Below, in pieces: positions 20,204 to 32,284 of a stretch of 64,000 bases of DNA (positions are counted from its first letter, which is position 1; the number at the start of each line of letters is the position of its first letter). The stretch spans positions 27,451,212 to 27,515,211 of the forward strand of contig JAGTTD010000016.1 of assembly GCA_018398585.1 (NCBI GenBank). The letters run 5' to 3'. The position numbers were made by a program, and so were the translations under genes. Below the pieces are notes generated by a model. The model was not told the origin of the DNA and did not search any database. It saw only the letters and a program-made list of their open reading frames with translations. This DNA is from Simmondsia chinensis. Lineage: Eukaryota > Streptophyta > Magnoliopsida > Caryophyllales > Simmondsiaceae.

Positions 20204-20339
20204 AAATATGAAGGGAAAGTCTGTTTCCCTTAAACGGAGGAAAAATTTTTAATGTATCTGCAATTGTTTTAAAATCGTGCAAAAAAAGTAAAAATTTAAA
20301 TAAAAAATATTTTTGGGCAAAACAAACGGACCCTAATGT

Positions 20340-22355
20340 CGAACTTCAAAACAATTTTTTGTACTAGCCATGTGGATAACATGATATATATGGTTATCTT
20401 TCGCAATCACATCATGTTACCATGTTTGCCAGAACAGCAAAAATGTGTTCTTCCAAAAGAAAATGTCTAGCAAAAATTATTGTACCTTTTTCGATAATTA
20501 CAGTATAAATGAAAAAAAATAAAGAGACATTCTGCACTAGAGTTCGGAGTACAGAATAAGAGTATCAAAATAAGAATAAAACAGTATGAGAACTAAAATA
20601 AACAAGCTGCAAAACAACAACGTGTGGCTTCTACAACAATATATAGTTACATTCTCGTCCTTATAACTCACACCATAAAGGTTACATTTTTTTAGTAATT
20701 GGATATAAACTTCATAAATAGGATGCAACTTAACGCACCCGGAAGGAAACAAGCAACAAGAAATACAGAACAAGACTAATAGTGTGTCCATAATTTGAGC
20801 TGATCAATACATATTGGGCAACTTCCGTTGTCATACATGCATTAACTCAAAATCCTAATCTCATAGAGGTCCTTCAGAAAATGTCTTTTTCGATCTATTG
20901 CTCATTCTTAAAGATAATTATGTTCTTTTTACAATACATGATTTATATTGTAATGAAAATGGTGCCATCGAAACCCAATTCTGAAATCTTCTTCATGTGC
21001 AATAGGACACCCACTACTCAAAGGTTGTGTTAGGTACGGTGAAATTGATTCCCCACTATGCAAGGCATAAGAATTCACGTCATATTGAAATGTGAGAAAG
21101 AAAAGATCAAGATTAAACGAAGCGGGTAATACATGGTTTAATGTGTTGATTTGAGGACAGATCTTTATTTAGGCATAGTTATGTGTGTAGGTCGTCAAAT
21201 TTGAAGCTCGTTGCTTTCTCTGTTAATGTACTTCTTAATGAAAATGAAAAAAGATGTTAAGAACATTCAAATAACAAAAATTGGACACTTTTGGTGTTCA
21301 TGTAATGGTCAAGATCCCAACCTCGACACTAGACATGTTGAGTTCGAAACTCATCCCTCATTCCTCAAGAGAATAATGTTTCTAATTAATGAAAAAATTT
21401 ATGCTCCTCACTAATATTAATCAAATACAAAAAAAGGAGCCATGTTGGAAAAGTAACAATATTTTCAAGTAAGACGATGATAAATACACTTAAAAGTGAG
21501 ACGATAAGGATTATTACTTAGTTTCAAGTGATAGTTGGTTTTCCAGGCATTTCCATTCGTCACTGCATGGAGAATTCCCACTGATAGATCTCCACATCTG
21601 CTCTCATACCTAGCAGGCCCCGTGATCAGGTTCACTCCTAGGATAGTAGTTCTTATTCAATGCCATTAGTCTTGCAGACCATCATTAAAGCTTTGCACAA
21701 TGTGTGCGAACATTGATCAAGCTGCACAACTAAGCTTTGGGAGCTGACTTTTTCTACTATCCTTACTTTTTTATTGTACTTTGCTTCATCAGAAATACAT
21801 TTTGTATTTCCTTGAGGGTTTACTCCTTCTTTTATTTTAATTTTTTATTTACTTCCATTTTAATATGTATTGCTAAAAAGTGTAGATGTAAAAATAAAAT
21901 AAAATAAAATACATAATTCAATATAATTTGATGAGTCCATCACATTTAGTACCATAGTTTAAGAACATTTTTTGGTGAATTGGTTATCCTATTTAGTTTT
22001 TAAGGTAATTTTGTGACTATTATTATTTATAAGTCACATCATTATTATATATTTATAGTTTTTATATCTTAAAATAAAAGTTTGTATTTTGTTTAAGACT
22101 TTACTTTTTTTTTTAATTTTAGAATCTTTTTAATTTTAGTAAAAATTAAAAATAAGAAACTAAAACAAAAACAAAAAGAACTATTTGTAGAAACATAATT
22201 GTTTTTTTACTAAAAATTAAAAAGAAAATACAAAAGAGGGCTCAAAGAGATTCCTTTGCTTTTATTTTTTTTGTTGATAAGACAATTATAATTTCCTTTT
22301 ATAAGAAAAACAACTTAAAACACGATGGTTAATAAACTTTAGTCTCAAAACTGAA
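20340..22355. other. Intergenic, nothing recognised
   Basis: AT-rich, poly(T)/poly(A)-rich from 22080. ORFs at 20537-20791 (minus) and 21211-21414 (plus) show no domains or codon bias that I can judge as coding. Confidence 0.45.
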
Positions 22356-22359
22356 TGCA

Positions 22360-22740
22360 AATCTTGTTTGATTGATAGGAAGTAGACGCAACAAGTACGA
22401 ATTTATAGGAAGTACAGATTTATCCTTGTGTTTGACTGTCAGAAAGTTGACAGAGTGAAAATTACTAAAAGCAAGAAGTAAATTATATAACCCTTTAAAT
22501 AAATTCTAATTCATTTGTTTTTAGCTAGCCTTTCAAAGAAGTTTTATTTTTCATTCTTGCAACGAAATACTTTATACTTACTTATTGAAAAATTGACACA
22601 AGAAATTAAATTTCTGAAAAACATAATTTTAAAAAAAAAAAATCACAATTCAATTCATAAGATGTTAACCACTAAAAATTCATCATTTTGGACTTTATAT
22701 CAATCACTAATCGTACGATTCGGTTTAACTACTTTTGACC
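22360..22740. mobile_element. Diverged copy of the GCCTTGTTTGGT MITE
   Basis: TCTTGTTTGATTGATAGGAAG, then ATTTATAGGAAGTACAGATTTA and AAGTTGACAGAGTG: the reverse complement of the 17.8-kb end of the 17473-17812 element, followed by the same interior words. Confidence 0.6.
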
Positions 22741-22805
22741 AAACAAAAGCTAACTTATTATTTAGTTATTTCTAAGGTTATTGTACTTACCAAGCTCTTT
22801 TAAAT

Positions 22806-23040
22806 GCAACATACCCAGTGTCTTAAGGACTCCCACCTAAGTAGGGTTTGGGGAGATGAATATACACAGCCTTTCCCCTTCAGGGTATTACCCCTGAAGA
22901 GAGGCTGTTTCCGAGTGCTTCCAACCTGAGGGTGAGGACTTCTTAGAAGGTCACCTATCCTAGTATTGCTCTCGTCCAAGTACGCTTAACTTCGGAGTTC
23001 TAATGAGATTCGGTGGCGGTATGTTGGTACCTTCTTTGGT
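22806..23040 (-). mobile_element. 5S rRNA-derived SINE, copy D
   Basis: Perfect 11-bp target duplication CTCTTTTAAAT (22795-22805 and 23041-23051). On the minus strand: 5S head with CATTAGAACTCCGAAGTTAAG, GAGCAATACTAGGATAGG and AAGTCCTCACCCTCAGG, then the tail GGCTGTGTATATTC and GGGAGTCCTTAAGACACTGG. Full length (235 bp). Confidence 0.88.
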
Positions 23041-23051
23041 CTCTTTTAAAT

Positions 23052-23684
23052 ATACAATCAATATATAATGTACATATATCGGTTATTGTAAGTAATGGTA
23101 AAAATTTTCTACAATTGTCAAAAACTAGTATTCCATACTATGTTTTTTGGTTCACCGAATTGTGATAAAAGGTTGTCCATATTTAGAATATTTGAATAAT
23201 AAAATTTTAAATTCTTAAAATATCATATGTTATATATATATATATGTAGTTTAACGTTATTGTCAGAATATTTTTTTTGATGATGTTAGTGTTAAATTTT
23301 ATGCTGGACCCACGGATATGGCACATATGACATTCACACATAAGCTCAAGTGGAGTTCCATCCTAAAACCAATTGGCTTTAAGTGAAGTAACTTGCTAAA
23401 CTTATAAGGTGATCTCTTCTTTTTCTCAACTCCAATGTGGGATTCCATAAGACTCACATGTGGAGTTCTCAACAGTTAGGACAGTCTCAATACAACCAGA
23501 CTCCAAAAGTGTTTGTTATTGTCTTGACATTGACAAAAATTACTTAGTCGATAACAGTATTCTATTTTTATTAAAAATATAAAGGTACATAATAAATTCC
23601 GATAGAAAAGCAAACCCTATAAAGCAAGTCCACTACCAAAAAGGAAAGGCTGCTTGCTTCAATTCATATATATTGTTGTCTTTG
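23052..23684. other. Intergenic; possible LTR-like relic
   Basis: 23320-23500 contains GACCCACGG, TAAGTGAAGTAACTTG and CAATGTGGGATTCC, phrases often seen in old plant LTRs and untranslated parts of retroelements. No partner repeat in the window. Confidence 0.3.
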
Positions 23685-23800
23685 TCGACATAGCCTAGTG
23701 ATGAAAAATGTTGAGAACAAAAGCGCTGCACGAGTTCGATTCCCACTAGCATCGTTTCCACCCTCCCTACTATACAAATGTAACAGAAATTTCATATCTA
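23685..23800 (+). repeat. tRNA-derived SINE head (candidate)
   Basis: ATAGCCTAGTGATG matches a pol III A box (TRGCNNAGTGG) and GAGTTCGATTCCCAC a B box (GGTTCGANTCC), about 40 bases apart. Followed by pyrimidine-rich CCACCCTCCCTACTAT, as in plant tRNA-SINEs. Tail not identified. Confidence 0.5.
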
Positions 23801-23860
23801 TTTTTTAAAGGAAGCGTTACTAAAATATTTGAAGTTATTTATCGTCTAAAATTATTTTTA

Positions 23861-24267
23861 GGATTATTTATGTCAAAGGTCCTTTTATTTTGCCTATTGT
23901 GGAAATTTGGTCTTTGTACTTTTAATTATTTTAATTTAGACCCTGAACAATTTAAAATGTATCAATTTAGTCATTTGGTCAAATTTAAGTTAAGTTTATG
24001 ATATAATTTTGAATTGCAAAATTATTTATGACACAATTTTGAACTGCAAAATTATGTTAGATGTAAATATTTTTTTATAAATTCATCCATTTACTCAATT
24101 TGTGGTCGAACCATTAAAATTTTTATTAAAAATTTAACATAAAATTTTCTTTAAGGACCAAATTGACACATTTTGAATTGTACAAGAACTAAATTGATAT
24201 AATTAAAAGTATAAGGACTAAATTAACACAATGGACAAAGTACAGGGATCTTGGGTGGAAATAACCC
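23861..24267. mobile_element. MULE-type MITE (407 bp), third copy of the 16.9-kb family
   Basis: Perfect 9-bp target duplication TTATTTTTA (23852-23860 and 24268-24276). Left end GGATTATTTATGTCAAAGG, right end GGAAATAACCC. An internal ~40-bp tandem duplication of the TTTTGAATTGCAAAATTAT type occurs near 24005-24055. Confidence 0.85.
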
Positions 24268-25194
24268 TTATTTTTAAAAGTGACAATTTTTTTATTTAGA
24301 AAATTATTTGATGTAGTTTAAATTTTTAATAATCAACTGCCTTTAGTAGATGTGAAATACAATTAATTTTATTACATTAATGTCTAAAATGGTATTTTAA
24401 TATCTTGTAGCACTTTCAATAATTAATAATTCACAGTGTAGCCAAACAGAGCCCTTGTTGTCACTTATTAGTAGACACATTCAAATAATAAAATATTTGA
24501 CCTAGGACCGAACCCGAGTGATTGCTATTGAATTCGATCTGTGGTCCGATGGAAGGACTTTTACAGGCTTCGTTTGGTTTAGATTTAGAGCTTGTTACTC
24601 GAGTATTTTTCATCTCCTTAATTATAAAAAAAAATTGAAAACTTATTTGGTCAATTTGTGGAAAAAATTATATTTCTCAGAATCACTTTTTACATAAGCA
24701 CTTTTTTAAAAAGTGTTTTCTGTATGGGTATCTTTGTTCTAAAAATTTTAGTTTTCGCTTTTATTTCTATTTTATAAGAGAAATACTGTTTTCCTACTTC
24801 TTTTTAAAAGAAAAGAAAGTAGCTTCTACTTTAATTTAGAAACACTTTTCTTTTTAGCTAAATGCTCTTGAAATTTAGAAAAAATATATTTTCTCAAAAA
24901 TAACACTTTTTTTTTTTCAGAAAAGAAGTTTGCTGAAACAAGCCCTACTGTGAGAATAAGAGTTAATGAGCATGCCCAATAGGGTTGCTGAAGCATATAT
25001 TTATAGTAATGAGAGGAGGAATAATTACAGAATATAATTGGAATAATATCAGAATAAAATCAATATGGATACTATCCCTAATACCTACGATTAATAAATA
25101 TATTTAAGGTGTGAAAATTATGATATTATTTGATATAAAGAGTAAAGATTGAATCAAATAAGACCTTTCGACCAAAAAAAAAAAATCAATTAAG
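24268..25194. other. Intergenic, nothing recognised
   Basis: Poly(T)- and poly(A)-rich, with a self-complementary stretch at 24590-24945 (AAAAGTGTTTTCTG, AGAAAAGAAGT) that may be another MITE. Confidence 0.35.
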
Positions 25195-25530
25195 AACTTA
25201 TTTGGTTAGCAAGAAGTAATTAAACGCACGAAATCAAAATTCATGGAAAGTAGGTATTTGCCGTCTTATTTGGTTACCGAAAAATTGGCAGAGCATAGGA
25301 CGTCAATTTTTTTGGCAATTTTCAATTCTTTTAAAACGCAGAAAGTAACTTACTTAGTTCTCCTAGGTAAGATATAATTCCTTTGTTTTTTAACTCTCTT
25401 TCTCTAGGGAGTTCTATTTCTCATCCCAGAAACTGAATATTTTGTACCTATTTTATACAAATTTTATACATAAATTAAATTCCTACAAAATATAACTTTC
25501 TATATGAATTCAGTTCGGTTCTTTACCGAC
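25195..25530. mobile_element. Diverged copy of the GCCTTGTTTGGT MITE
   Basis: ACTTATTTGGTTAGCAAGAAG at the start, then GGAAAGTAGG, TTGGCAGAGCATAGG, AAAGTAACTTACTTAG and GAGTTCTATTTCTCATCCC in the family order. About 230 bp upstream of the copia element. Confidence 0.6.
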
Positions 25531-25762
25531 AATTAGTATACTTTAGTAGTTCTTATGATCTAGTTCGATTCTAGCTATTGGGCTTGGGCTGGTTAGAGAA
25601 ATGGGCTGGGTTTCTTGTTCTTGTAAACTCACTTGCTTGGGCTCAACCTTCTAAGCCTACACTTGTGCGTACCCTTTTTTCTTAAGATTATATATATTTT
25701 TTTAGAAATTTTAATTTTAATTCTTTTTTTTTTGTGGTCCAAAGAAAATTTATTGTTCAGAT

Positions 25763-26091
25763 TGTATAAAATAATTAATTATATTTTGTATTTATTGTAT
25801 TTATGTAATATTCTCGATATTTATTAGGCAATTAGGGTCAGTATAATTTTCTCCTCTTTCCTCCTTAGCCGCTGGTCCCTTGATTAGGAAGGAGAATATT
25901 TGTTTTCCTTATTTCTTGATTTATATTAATTGCATGTATTTACTAGTTTAGGATTTTTTTTTTCTTTCTTTGTAAGATTATTTTCATTTTTCCCGTTTGT
26001 ATATAAGTTGAGAAGAGATATCAATGAGAATCATCTAATTCTCACCAAAATTCTAAGTGTTATTTTCTAGTTTCTTGATTTAATTTTTTCA
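25763..26091 (+). repeat. Copia 5' LTR (329 bp)
   Basis: Starts TGTATAAAATAATTAATT and ends TTTTTTCA directly before the primer site. A TATA-like TATATAAGTTGAG lies near 26001-26010. Confidence 0.88.
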
Positions 26092-26103
26092 TGGTATCAG
26101 AGC
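26092..26103 (+). promoter_or_regulatory. Copia primer binding site
   Basis: TGGTATCAGAGC, complementary to initiator tRNA-Met, immediately after the 5' LTR. Confidence 0.9.
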
Positions 26104-26520
26104 AAGTATCGATCTTGTGTTGATTATTCTTGCATTTCCTTCACTTTGGCCTAAGCTCTACTGCATTTTTGTTCTCTTCGGTCCACAGTAGCAGAACAAT
26201 CACCACTGTTGATTTTGCAAGTTCCTTTTTGAGGTTTTGTTAACATTCATCTCTACTGCAAGTTTCCATCACTTTGAGGTTTTGTCCATTTTGAGGTTTT
26301 GTTAACATTCGTCATTTGCAAGATTCTTTTGTTTTGCTTTGCTGTTGATATTGAGGTTTGGTCCATTTTGCAGTGAAGAGTTCAATTGTGATCCAAATTT
26401 TAGTTTGGGTTTTGAGTATTGTCTGCTTCACTGTTGGTGTTTTGCTGTAAGAACCTTAGAGTTGAGGTTCGATTTACTCTGTCTTCATTGGTAATTTTAG
26501 CATTGGTATAAGTGTTAATT

Positions 26521-27950
26521 ATGTCTAACACTTCTTTTGGTAAAGATTTAGTGGCACTTTCCATGACAGGGGGAGTGATTAATCTCCATCTTTTGGAATG
26601 CCCGAAGATGAATTTCATGCCCAGTGTTGGGACACCCTGTGTTAACTTGATAGGTCAAGGCTCGTTTGATAATAATAGTTGGATTATCGATACAGGTGCG
26701 ACCGACCACATGGTGTCATCAGATTTTGTTTTGCTTGGTAGAGAGGTCAATACCAAGATTTGACCCGTTAGGTGCTTGTTTGCACGTTTCGCACGTTGGA
26801 TGTGCCAAAATCACAGACGATATTATACTCGAGAATGTGTTACAAATTTCGGGTTTTCATTGCAATTTGTTGTCCGTAAGCAAATTAACGAGAGATATAA
26901 ATTGTGCATTAACATTTTTCCCAAAATTTTGTATGATACAGGACCTGCCATCGAGGAGGCTGATTGGAGCGGGTAAAGAATGAGATGGGCTATACGTGTT
27001 AGAGAGCCATGCCATTTCGAAATCTACTCAGGTAGTTGGTACTACAAATAAGGGAGCTTTGTGGCATCGTTGGTTGGGACATGTTCCGTTTAACAAATTA
27101 TCTAGTTTTTCCAGTTTGGATGTTGGTACTGTTTTGGATGATGTTTATAACTCATGTCATCGAGCTAAACAAACTCGATTGCCTTTTCCCATTTCCGTTA
27201 GTAGATCTGTTGTTTGCTTTGATTTACTTCATGTTGATATTTGGGGTCCATATTGTACTTGATCAGTGACAGGAGCTCATTTTTTCCTCACTATCGGTGA
27301 CAATTTCAATAGGTGTACTTCGTTTTTTTTGATGCATGACAAGTCTCTGTCAAACAAAATTCTTATGGATTTTTGTGAAATGGTACAAACTCAGTACGGC
27401 TTACATGTTAAACAAGTTCGTAGTGATAATGGAGCGGAATTTCTATTTGGACATTGTTTGGTTTCGATGCAGGAAAAGGCATACAGGTACAAAATTCATG
27501 TACTGACACACCCCAACAAAATGGGGTGGTAGAGAGGAAGCATCACCATCTTCTTGAGGTAGCACGGGCCATTCGGTTCGAGGTGGGTCTCCCTATTCAA
27601 TTCTGGGGAGAATGTGTTTTGACGGCGGCCTATTTGATCAACCTCATGCCAACTCCTCGTCTACAAAACAAGACTCCTTATGAAGTGTTACTCAGTAAAA
27701 CCCCTTCGTACCATCATTTTAGAGTTTTTGGTTCCTTATGTTATGTTCACAATAAAGATCGTAGTAAGGACAAATTTGGTAGCCAAGCTATACGTGGCAT
27801 TTTCATTGGGTATCCTCATGGGAAGAAAGGGTACAAGGTTTATGATTTAGACAACAAAAGAATAGTGGTTTCTCGTGGTGTAATTTTTCATGAAAATGAG
27901 TTCTCTTATCTTAAAAATTTGGAAGATAGTGTTGCTCGTAATGACACATT
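26521..27950 (+). pseudogene. Copia protease-integrase region, broken
   Basis: From ATG 26521 the frame reaches the aspartic protease motif WIIDTGATDHM (Asp codon at 26689), then shifts frame near 26740. It continues (NLLSVSKLTRD) and stops at 26983. The pre-integrase LWHRWLGH motif follows at about 27060, without its full zinc-finger set in frame. The integrase core keeps LLHVDIWGPY, VRSDNGAEF and GVVERKHHHLLE, that is the D, D and E of the catalytic triad. It is broken by a TGA at 27260 and a frameshift near 27480-27530. The C-terminal GKKGYKVYDL segment reaches about 27950. Not functional. Confidence 0.88.
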
Positions 27951-28020
27951 TGAGTTAGTTCGTTATGTTGACGATGGGGGTTTGGTGAATGTACTGGGAA
28001 CAAGGGTGCTACGTGACGCC

Positions 28021-28095
28021 GCAGCACCGTCCGATGACGGTGCTGCTACAGTACCTGACTGAGCACTGTTCGGTCAGGACAGTGACCGAACAGTG
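28021..28095. repeat. Two adjacent perfect hairpins inside copia
   Basis: Hairpin 1: GCAGCACCGTC (28021-28031), 4-base loop, GACGGTGCTGC (28036-28046). Hairpin 2: CACTGTTCGGTCA (28064-28076), 6-base loop, TGACCGAACAGTG (28083-28095). GC-rich compared with the surrounding element, located in the variable linker between integrase and reverse transcriptase. Confidence 0.85.
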
Positions 28096-28109
28096 TTCTG
28101 TCAGAGGGT

Positions 28110-29864
28110 AGAGGGGGAGCAGCCAAGGGAGGCCTCGGGGAGGCCTAGTCGTGTTTGTTCCATGCCTACAAAATATCAAGATTATATTGTTGATGTTCCT
28201 TCTTCTATAGCCAATCCTCGTGACACCCCTTCGTCAGCTAACTCAGGTTCGGTTTATCCTTTATCAAATTTTGTGTCTAATGCACGGTTTACTGACTCGC
28301 ATGCTAATTTGCTTCAAGCCATCACTTCTAGTGATGAGCTAAAGAATTTTGCATAGGCCGTAGAGTCACCTCATTGGAGAGAGGCAATGGAGAAGGAAAT
28401 TGCGTCATTGGAACAAAACAAGACGTGGTCTCTAGAGGTGTTGCCCCCGGGAAAGTGAGCCATAGACTCAAAGTGGGTCTACAAAATCAAATATAAATCC
28501 GATGGTACTATAGAATGGTATAAGGCAAGATTGGTTGCCAAAGGTTAGGTAGAAGGCATTGATTACCATGATACCTTTGCTAAGTTGCTAAATTGGTTAC
28601 TGTTCATTGTGTTCTTGCAGTTGCGGCAACTAGAAATTGGGTAATACATCAACTGGATGTAAATAATGCTTTCCTTCATGGTGACCTTGATGAGGAGGTC
28701 TACATGAAGTTGCCTCAAGGTTTTGAAAGGCAACATGCCGGTAAAGTTTGTCATCTACGAAAATCGCTTTATGGTTTAAAACAGGCTTCACAGAATTGGA
28801 ATCAGAAATTCACTAATTCACTCGTTGAAATGAGTTTTGTTCAGTCCAAGTCTGATTATTCACTTTTTGCCCATAACAAGGGAGCCGTGTTCACTGCTAT
28901 TTTAGTATACGTTGACGATGTTGTCATTACCAGGAATAATTTAAATCACATTGAAGAAATAAAGTCAAAACTTAATCATAAGTTTGGCATTAAGAATTTA
29001 GGACCACTCAAGTACTTTCTTGGGATAGAGGTTGCTCGTTCTCAATATAGATTGGTTTTAAGTCAACGAACATATGCTCTTGACGTTTTGAGTGAAACAT
29101 GACTTTTAGGTGCAAAACCTGTTTCCACACCCATGATACAAAATCACCATTTAAATGATGAAGACGGTGAGTTAGTTGAAGACTCAGGTCAATATAGAAG
29201 ACTAGTAGGTAGACTACTTTACCTTACTATTACTCGTCCTGATATTTGCTACGTGGTTAGTATACTTAGTCAGTTTATGCATAATCCTCGAATTGCACAT
29301 CTCAAAGCCGCTTACCGAGTACTTAAATATATCAAAGGAACACCTGGTCAAGGCATATTTCTTCCTCATAATTTCGATTTTAATATCCGTGCATATTGTG
29401 ATGCTGATTGGGCAGGTTGCCCTATTACCAGACGATCCACTACAGGATATGTAGTATTTTTGGGAGGAGCTCCTATTTCATGGCGCTCTAAGAAACAGTC
29501 AGTTGTTTCACGTTCTTTAGCCGAAGCAGAGTATCGTGCAATGGCCATCATTACAAGCGAGTTAGTCTGGTTAAGGCGATTACTAGTTGATCTCATCATT
29601 GATGTTCAAGAGCTTGCTATCTTATTTTGTGATAATCAAGCGGCACTCCATATAGCTTCTAATCCGGTTTTTCACGAGAGAACCAAGCATATAGAGATCG
29701 ACTGTAATTTCATACGAGAAAAGTTGCTTGCCAAAGAAATCTCGACTTCATTCGTTCATTCATCAGGACAAGTGGCCGACATCTTTACCAAAGCGCTTTC
29801 TTCACCATCTTTTTCTTCTCTCCTTTTCAAGTTGTGCATTGTAAATTTACATACTCTAACTTGA
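28110..29864 (+). pseudogene. Copia reverse transcriptase-RNase H region, broken
   Basis: RT starts near 28370 (ESPHWREAM). TAG or TGA codons occur at about 28355, 28458 and 28546, and there is a frameshift near 28590. The following 28593-29102 frame holds HQLDVNNAFLHGDL, LYGLKQASQNW and the catalytic YVDDVVI. A single TGA at 29101 separates it from 29133-29864, which holds the RNase H landmarks YCDADWAGC, SRSLAEAEYRAM, LFCDNQAALHIA and HIEIDCNFIREK, ending with ADIFTKAL. Active-site residues are still present, so decay is recent to moderate, but no single reading frame remains. Confidence 0.9.
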
Positions 29865-29871
29865 GGGGGAG

Positions 29872-30214
29872 CGTAGAAAATAATTAATTATATTTTGTAT
29901 TTATTGTATTTATGTAATATTCTTCACTTTTATTAGGCAATTAGGGTTAGCATAATTTCCTCCATAATTTTCTCCTCTTTCCTCCTTAGCCGCTGGTCCC
30001 TTGATTAGGAAGGAGAATATTCTGTTTTTCTTATTTCTTGATTTGTATTAATTGCCTGTATTTATTAGTCTAGGATTTTTTTTCTTTCTTTGTAAGATTG
30101 TTTTCATTCTTCCCGTTTGTATATAAGTTGAGAAGAGATATCAATAAAAATCATCTAATTCTCACCAAAATTCTAAGTGTTATATTTTAGATTTGTCCTG
30201 ATTCAATTTTTTCA
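29872..30214 (+). repeat. Copia 3' LTR (343 bp)
   Basis: Matches the 5' LTR throughout with scattered substitutions and a ~14-bp extra stretch near 29960 (CCTCCATAATTTT). The first base has changed (CG for TG). Confidence 0.88.
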
Positions 30215-30219
30215 TAGAT

Positions 30220-31672
30220 GTCCTGATTTCTGGTCTTTTATCTCATAAGTATCTTGATATTTTAATATATATAATAAAGTACGCTATAGTTTAAAAGTTT
30301 ATTACTCATCTACCTCTAAATTTAAAATTTTACCAATCAGACATTCTCTGACAAAGTTTTGTGGATTTTTTTTGGAAAATATTGATGCAAAATACATGTA
30401 TAATAATATAAATGTAATTTCTCCTAGATTTTGACTTTTTTTTTTGACAAATATTGTTTCGACATATAATTTTTTGGCATATATATATATGTAGCTATTA
30501 TTAGAGTTCAGTAAATTTTATCGTCATCCGTTGAACTTACTTGGCCAAATTCTAACAAAAATTATCAAATTTCGGTAAAGGATATCTAGTAATAATGTTT
30601 TTCAACTTCTACCTCCTTATATAAACTGAAATATCAGGATATCTAAATAATAAATGTTCAAATCTTAAGAAATGTAAGCGATAAGGAACAAAGCAAATGT
30701 AAGCGTTGGTGATGAGGTCAAAATCCATGTGTTTAAATATTCATAGATTAAAAGAAGTTAAATATTTATTAAATAGTTATTATTATAGATTAATCATATT
30801 ACATTTTCAACTATTGTTATGTAATATAAATTATATATTATTATAAATGCTAACATGAATGATAGATAGCTTAAAAATAATAAACTTCTAATCATAGTGA
30901 CGAAACAAAATATATTTTTGAAAATGGTTTCCAAGTAGGCATGGTGTCCACGCGGATACCCTTCTAATCAGACTTCGTTTTGAAGTACACAAGGCAAGTT
31001 TGTCAGTTGATTGTAAATCATGAAGGCCGAAGCCAAAATCGACCCAAAAAGCTCATTCATGACGGTATTTAACCCAAAATATTGTTGGGTGTTATACCAA
31101 ATAACGAATGATAAAGACAACATATGATATTTTGGTTAGTTTACGATTCTATAGTCCCATCCTTGTACAAAAGTAATCCAAGATAAATTTATGAATAAAG
31201 ACATTTATGTATAAAACATTTAAAACATACAGTTCCGTTCAAAAAAAAAAAAAATTTTTAAACATACAGTAGGAACCCCAAAGTGATTCTTAACTTGATC
31301 TCGACTGCTAAGGAAAGAGCTAGGCAATTTAAGAGAAATTGGAGCCAAATGACTCAGGATCAAGTGTTTTTTCACTCGTGCATCAAGATTTTGCTCTGTT
31401 TTGGATAAAACAGAAACCTGCTAGGGTCAAGAAAATGTTTTATGTCATGTCATATTCGTGTTTATTGATTGGACCGATAACTCTCAACTCTTATGCAACT
31501 TAATTTATGTGCTTCACTGTGGAATATGTTCTCCATAGTAATCCCGCGTAATGTGGTTCACTGTAACATTAAATTAGCCAATACTTGTACATGTAATTCA
31601 GTGATTTCTGAATGGGATAAACGTGTTAAAAATATATTAACCCGACACAAATTTAAATTTAACTTATTCACT
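30220..31672. other. Intergenic, nothing recognised
   Basis: AT-rich sequence with microsatellite-like ATATAT at 30480-30490 and A runs near 31240. No gene. Confidence 0.45.
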
Positions 31673-31687
31673 TAATGAGTTAAACAT

Positions 31688-31933
31688 ACCAAAGAGGGCA
31701 CCTGCACTCCGTCACTGGATCCCATTAGAACTCCGAAGTTAAGCGTGCTTGGGCGAGAGTAGTACCAGGACGGGTGGCCTCTTGGGAAGTCCTCACCTTC
31801 AGGTTAGGGGCACTGGGAAACAACCTCTCTTCAAGTTAACACCCTGAAGGGGGAAGGCTGCGTACATTCGTCCCCCCCAGACCCTGCATAAGCGAGAGCC
31901 CTTAAGGCACTGAGTATGTTCTTTTTCTTTGCG
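31688..31933 (+). mobile_element. 5S rRNA-derived SINE, copy E
   Basis: 15-bp target duplication with one mismatch: TAATGAGTTAAACAT (31673-31687) and TAACGAGTTAAACAT (31934-31948). Full-length: 5' start ACCAAAGAGGGCACC, then GGATCCCATTAGAACTCCG, AAGTTAAGCGTGCTTGGGC, GAGAGTAGTACCAGG and AAGTCCTCACCTTCAGG, then tail GGCTGCGTACATTC and GAGAGCCCTTAAGGCACTG. Together with copies D and F the best preserved 5S promoter block. Confidence 0.9.
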
Positions 31934-31948
31934 TAACGAGTTAAACAT

Positions 31949-32284
31949 CTCAACCCAAATTATATATTTTCATGGAGTATTGGATTGATATCATTTAAGA
32001 TTTTGTCAAGTGTGACGTGGAAGAGCGAGCCAACAAACAAGAGACACGTAAGCAGCGAGACACGTGGCAAAACAGGAACTAGTGGCATCAAGGATGTAAC
32101 CGTTCACCTAAAAATTTAAGGATAAACAAAAAAAAAGAAAAGAAAAAATCTTTAAGTAGCTCAAAGCCTAACTTATTTAAAGCTAATTAAGAGCTTCACG
32201 AGTTTTTTTTATTTTTCTATTTTTATTTATTTATTTATTTTTTTTTGCTTTTTGATTTCCTCATTTATGCATCCTTTTTGAATC
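31949..32284. other. Intergenic, nothing recognised
   Basis: Contains two close CACGT-containing words (GACACGTAAG, GACACGTGGC) near 32040-32065 of unknown meaning, and T runs near 32200-32250. Confidence 0.35.

Larger units (their letters stand above)
25763..30214 (+). mobile_element. Decayed Ty1/copia retrotransposon lacking gag
   Basis: LTRs 25763-26091 and 29872-30214. Near-matching 5-bp flanks CAGAT (25758-25762) and TAGAT (30215-30219). Primer site TGGTATCAGAGC at 26092-26103. Purine tract TTGAGGGGGAG before the 3' LTR. Domain order protease, integrase, reverse transcriptase, RNase H is the copia order. After a leader of about 420 bases the first ORF begins almost at the protease, so the ~300-400 residue gag is gone. 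Several stops and frameshifts disrupt pol. Total 4,452 bp. Confidence 0.93.
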
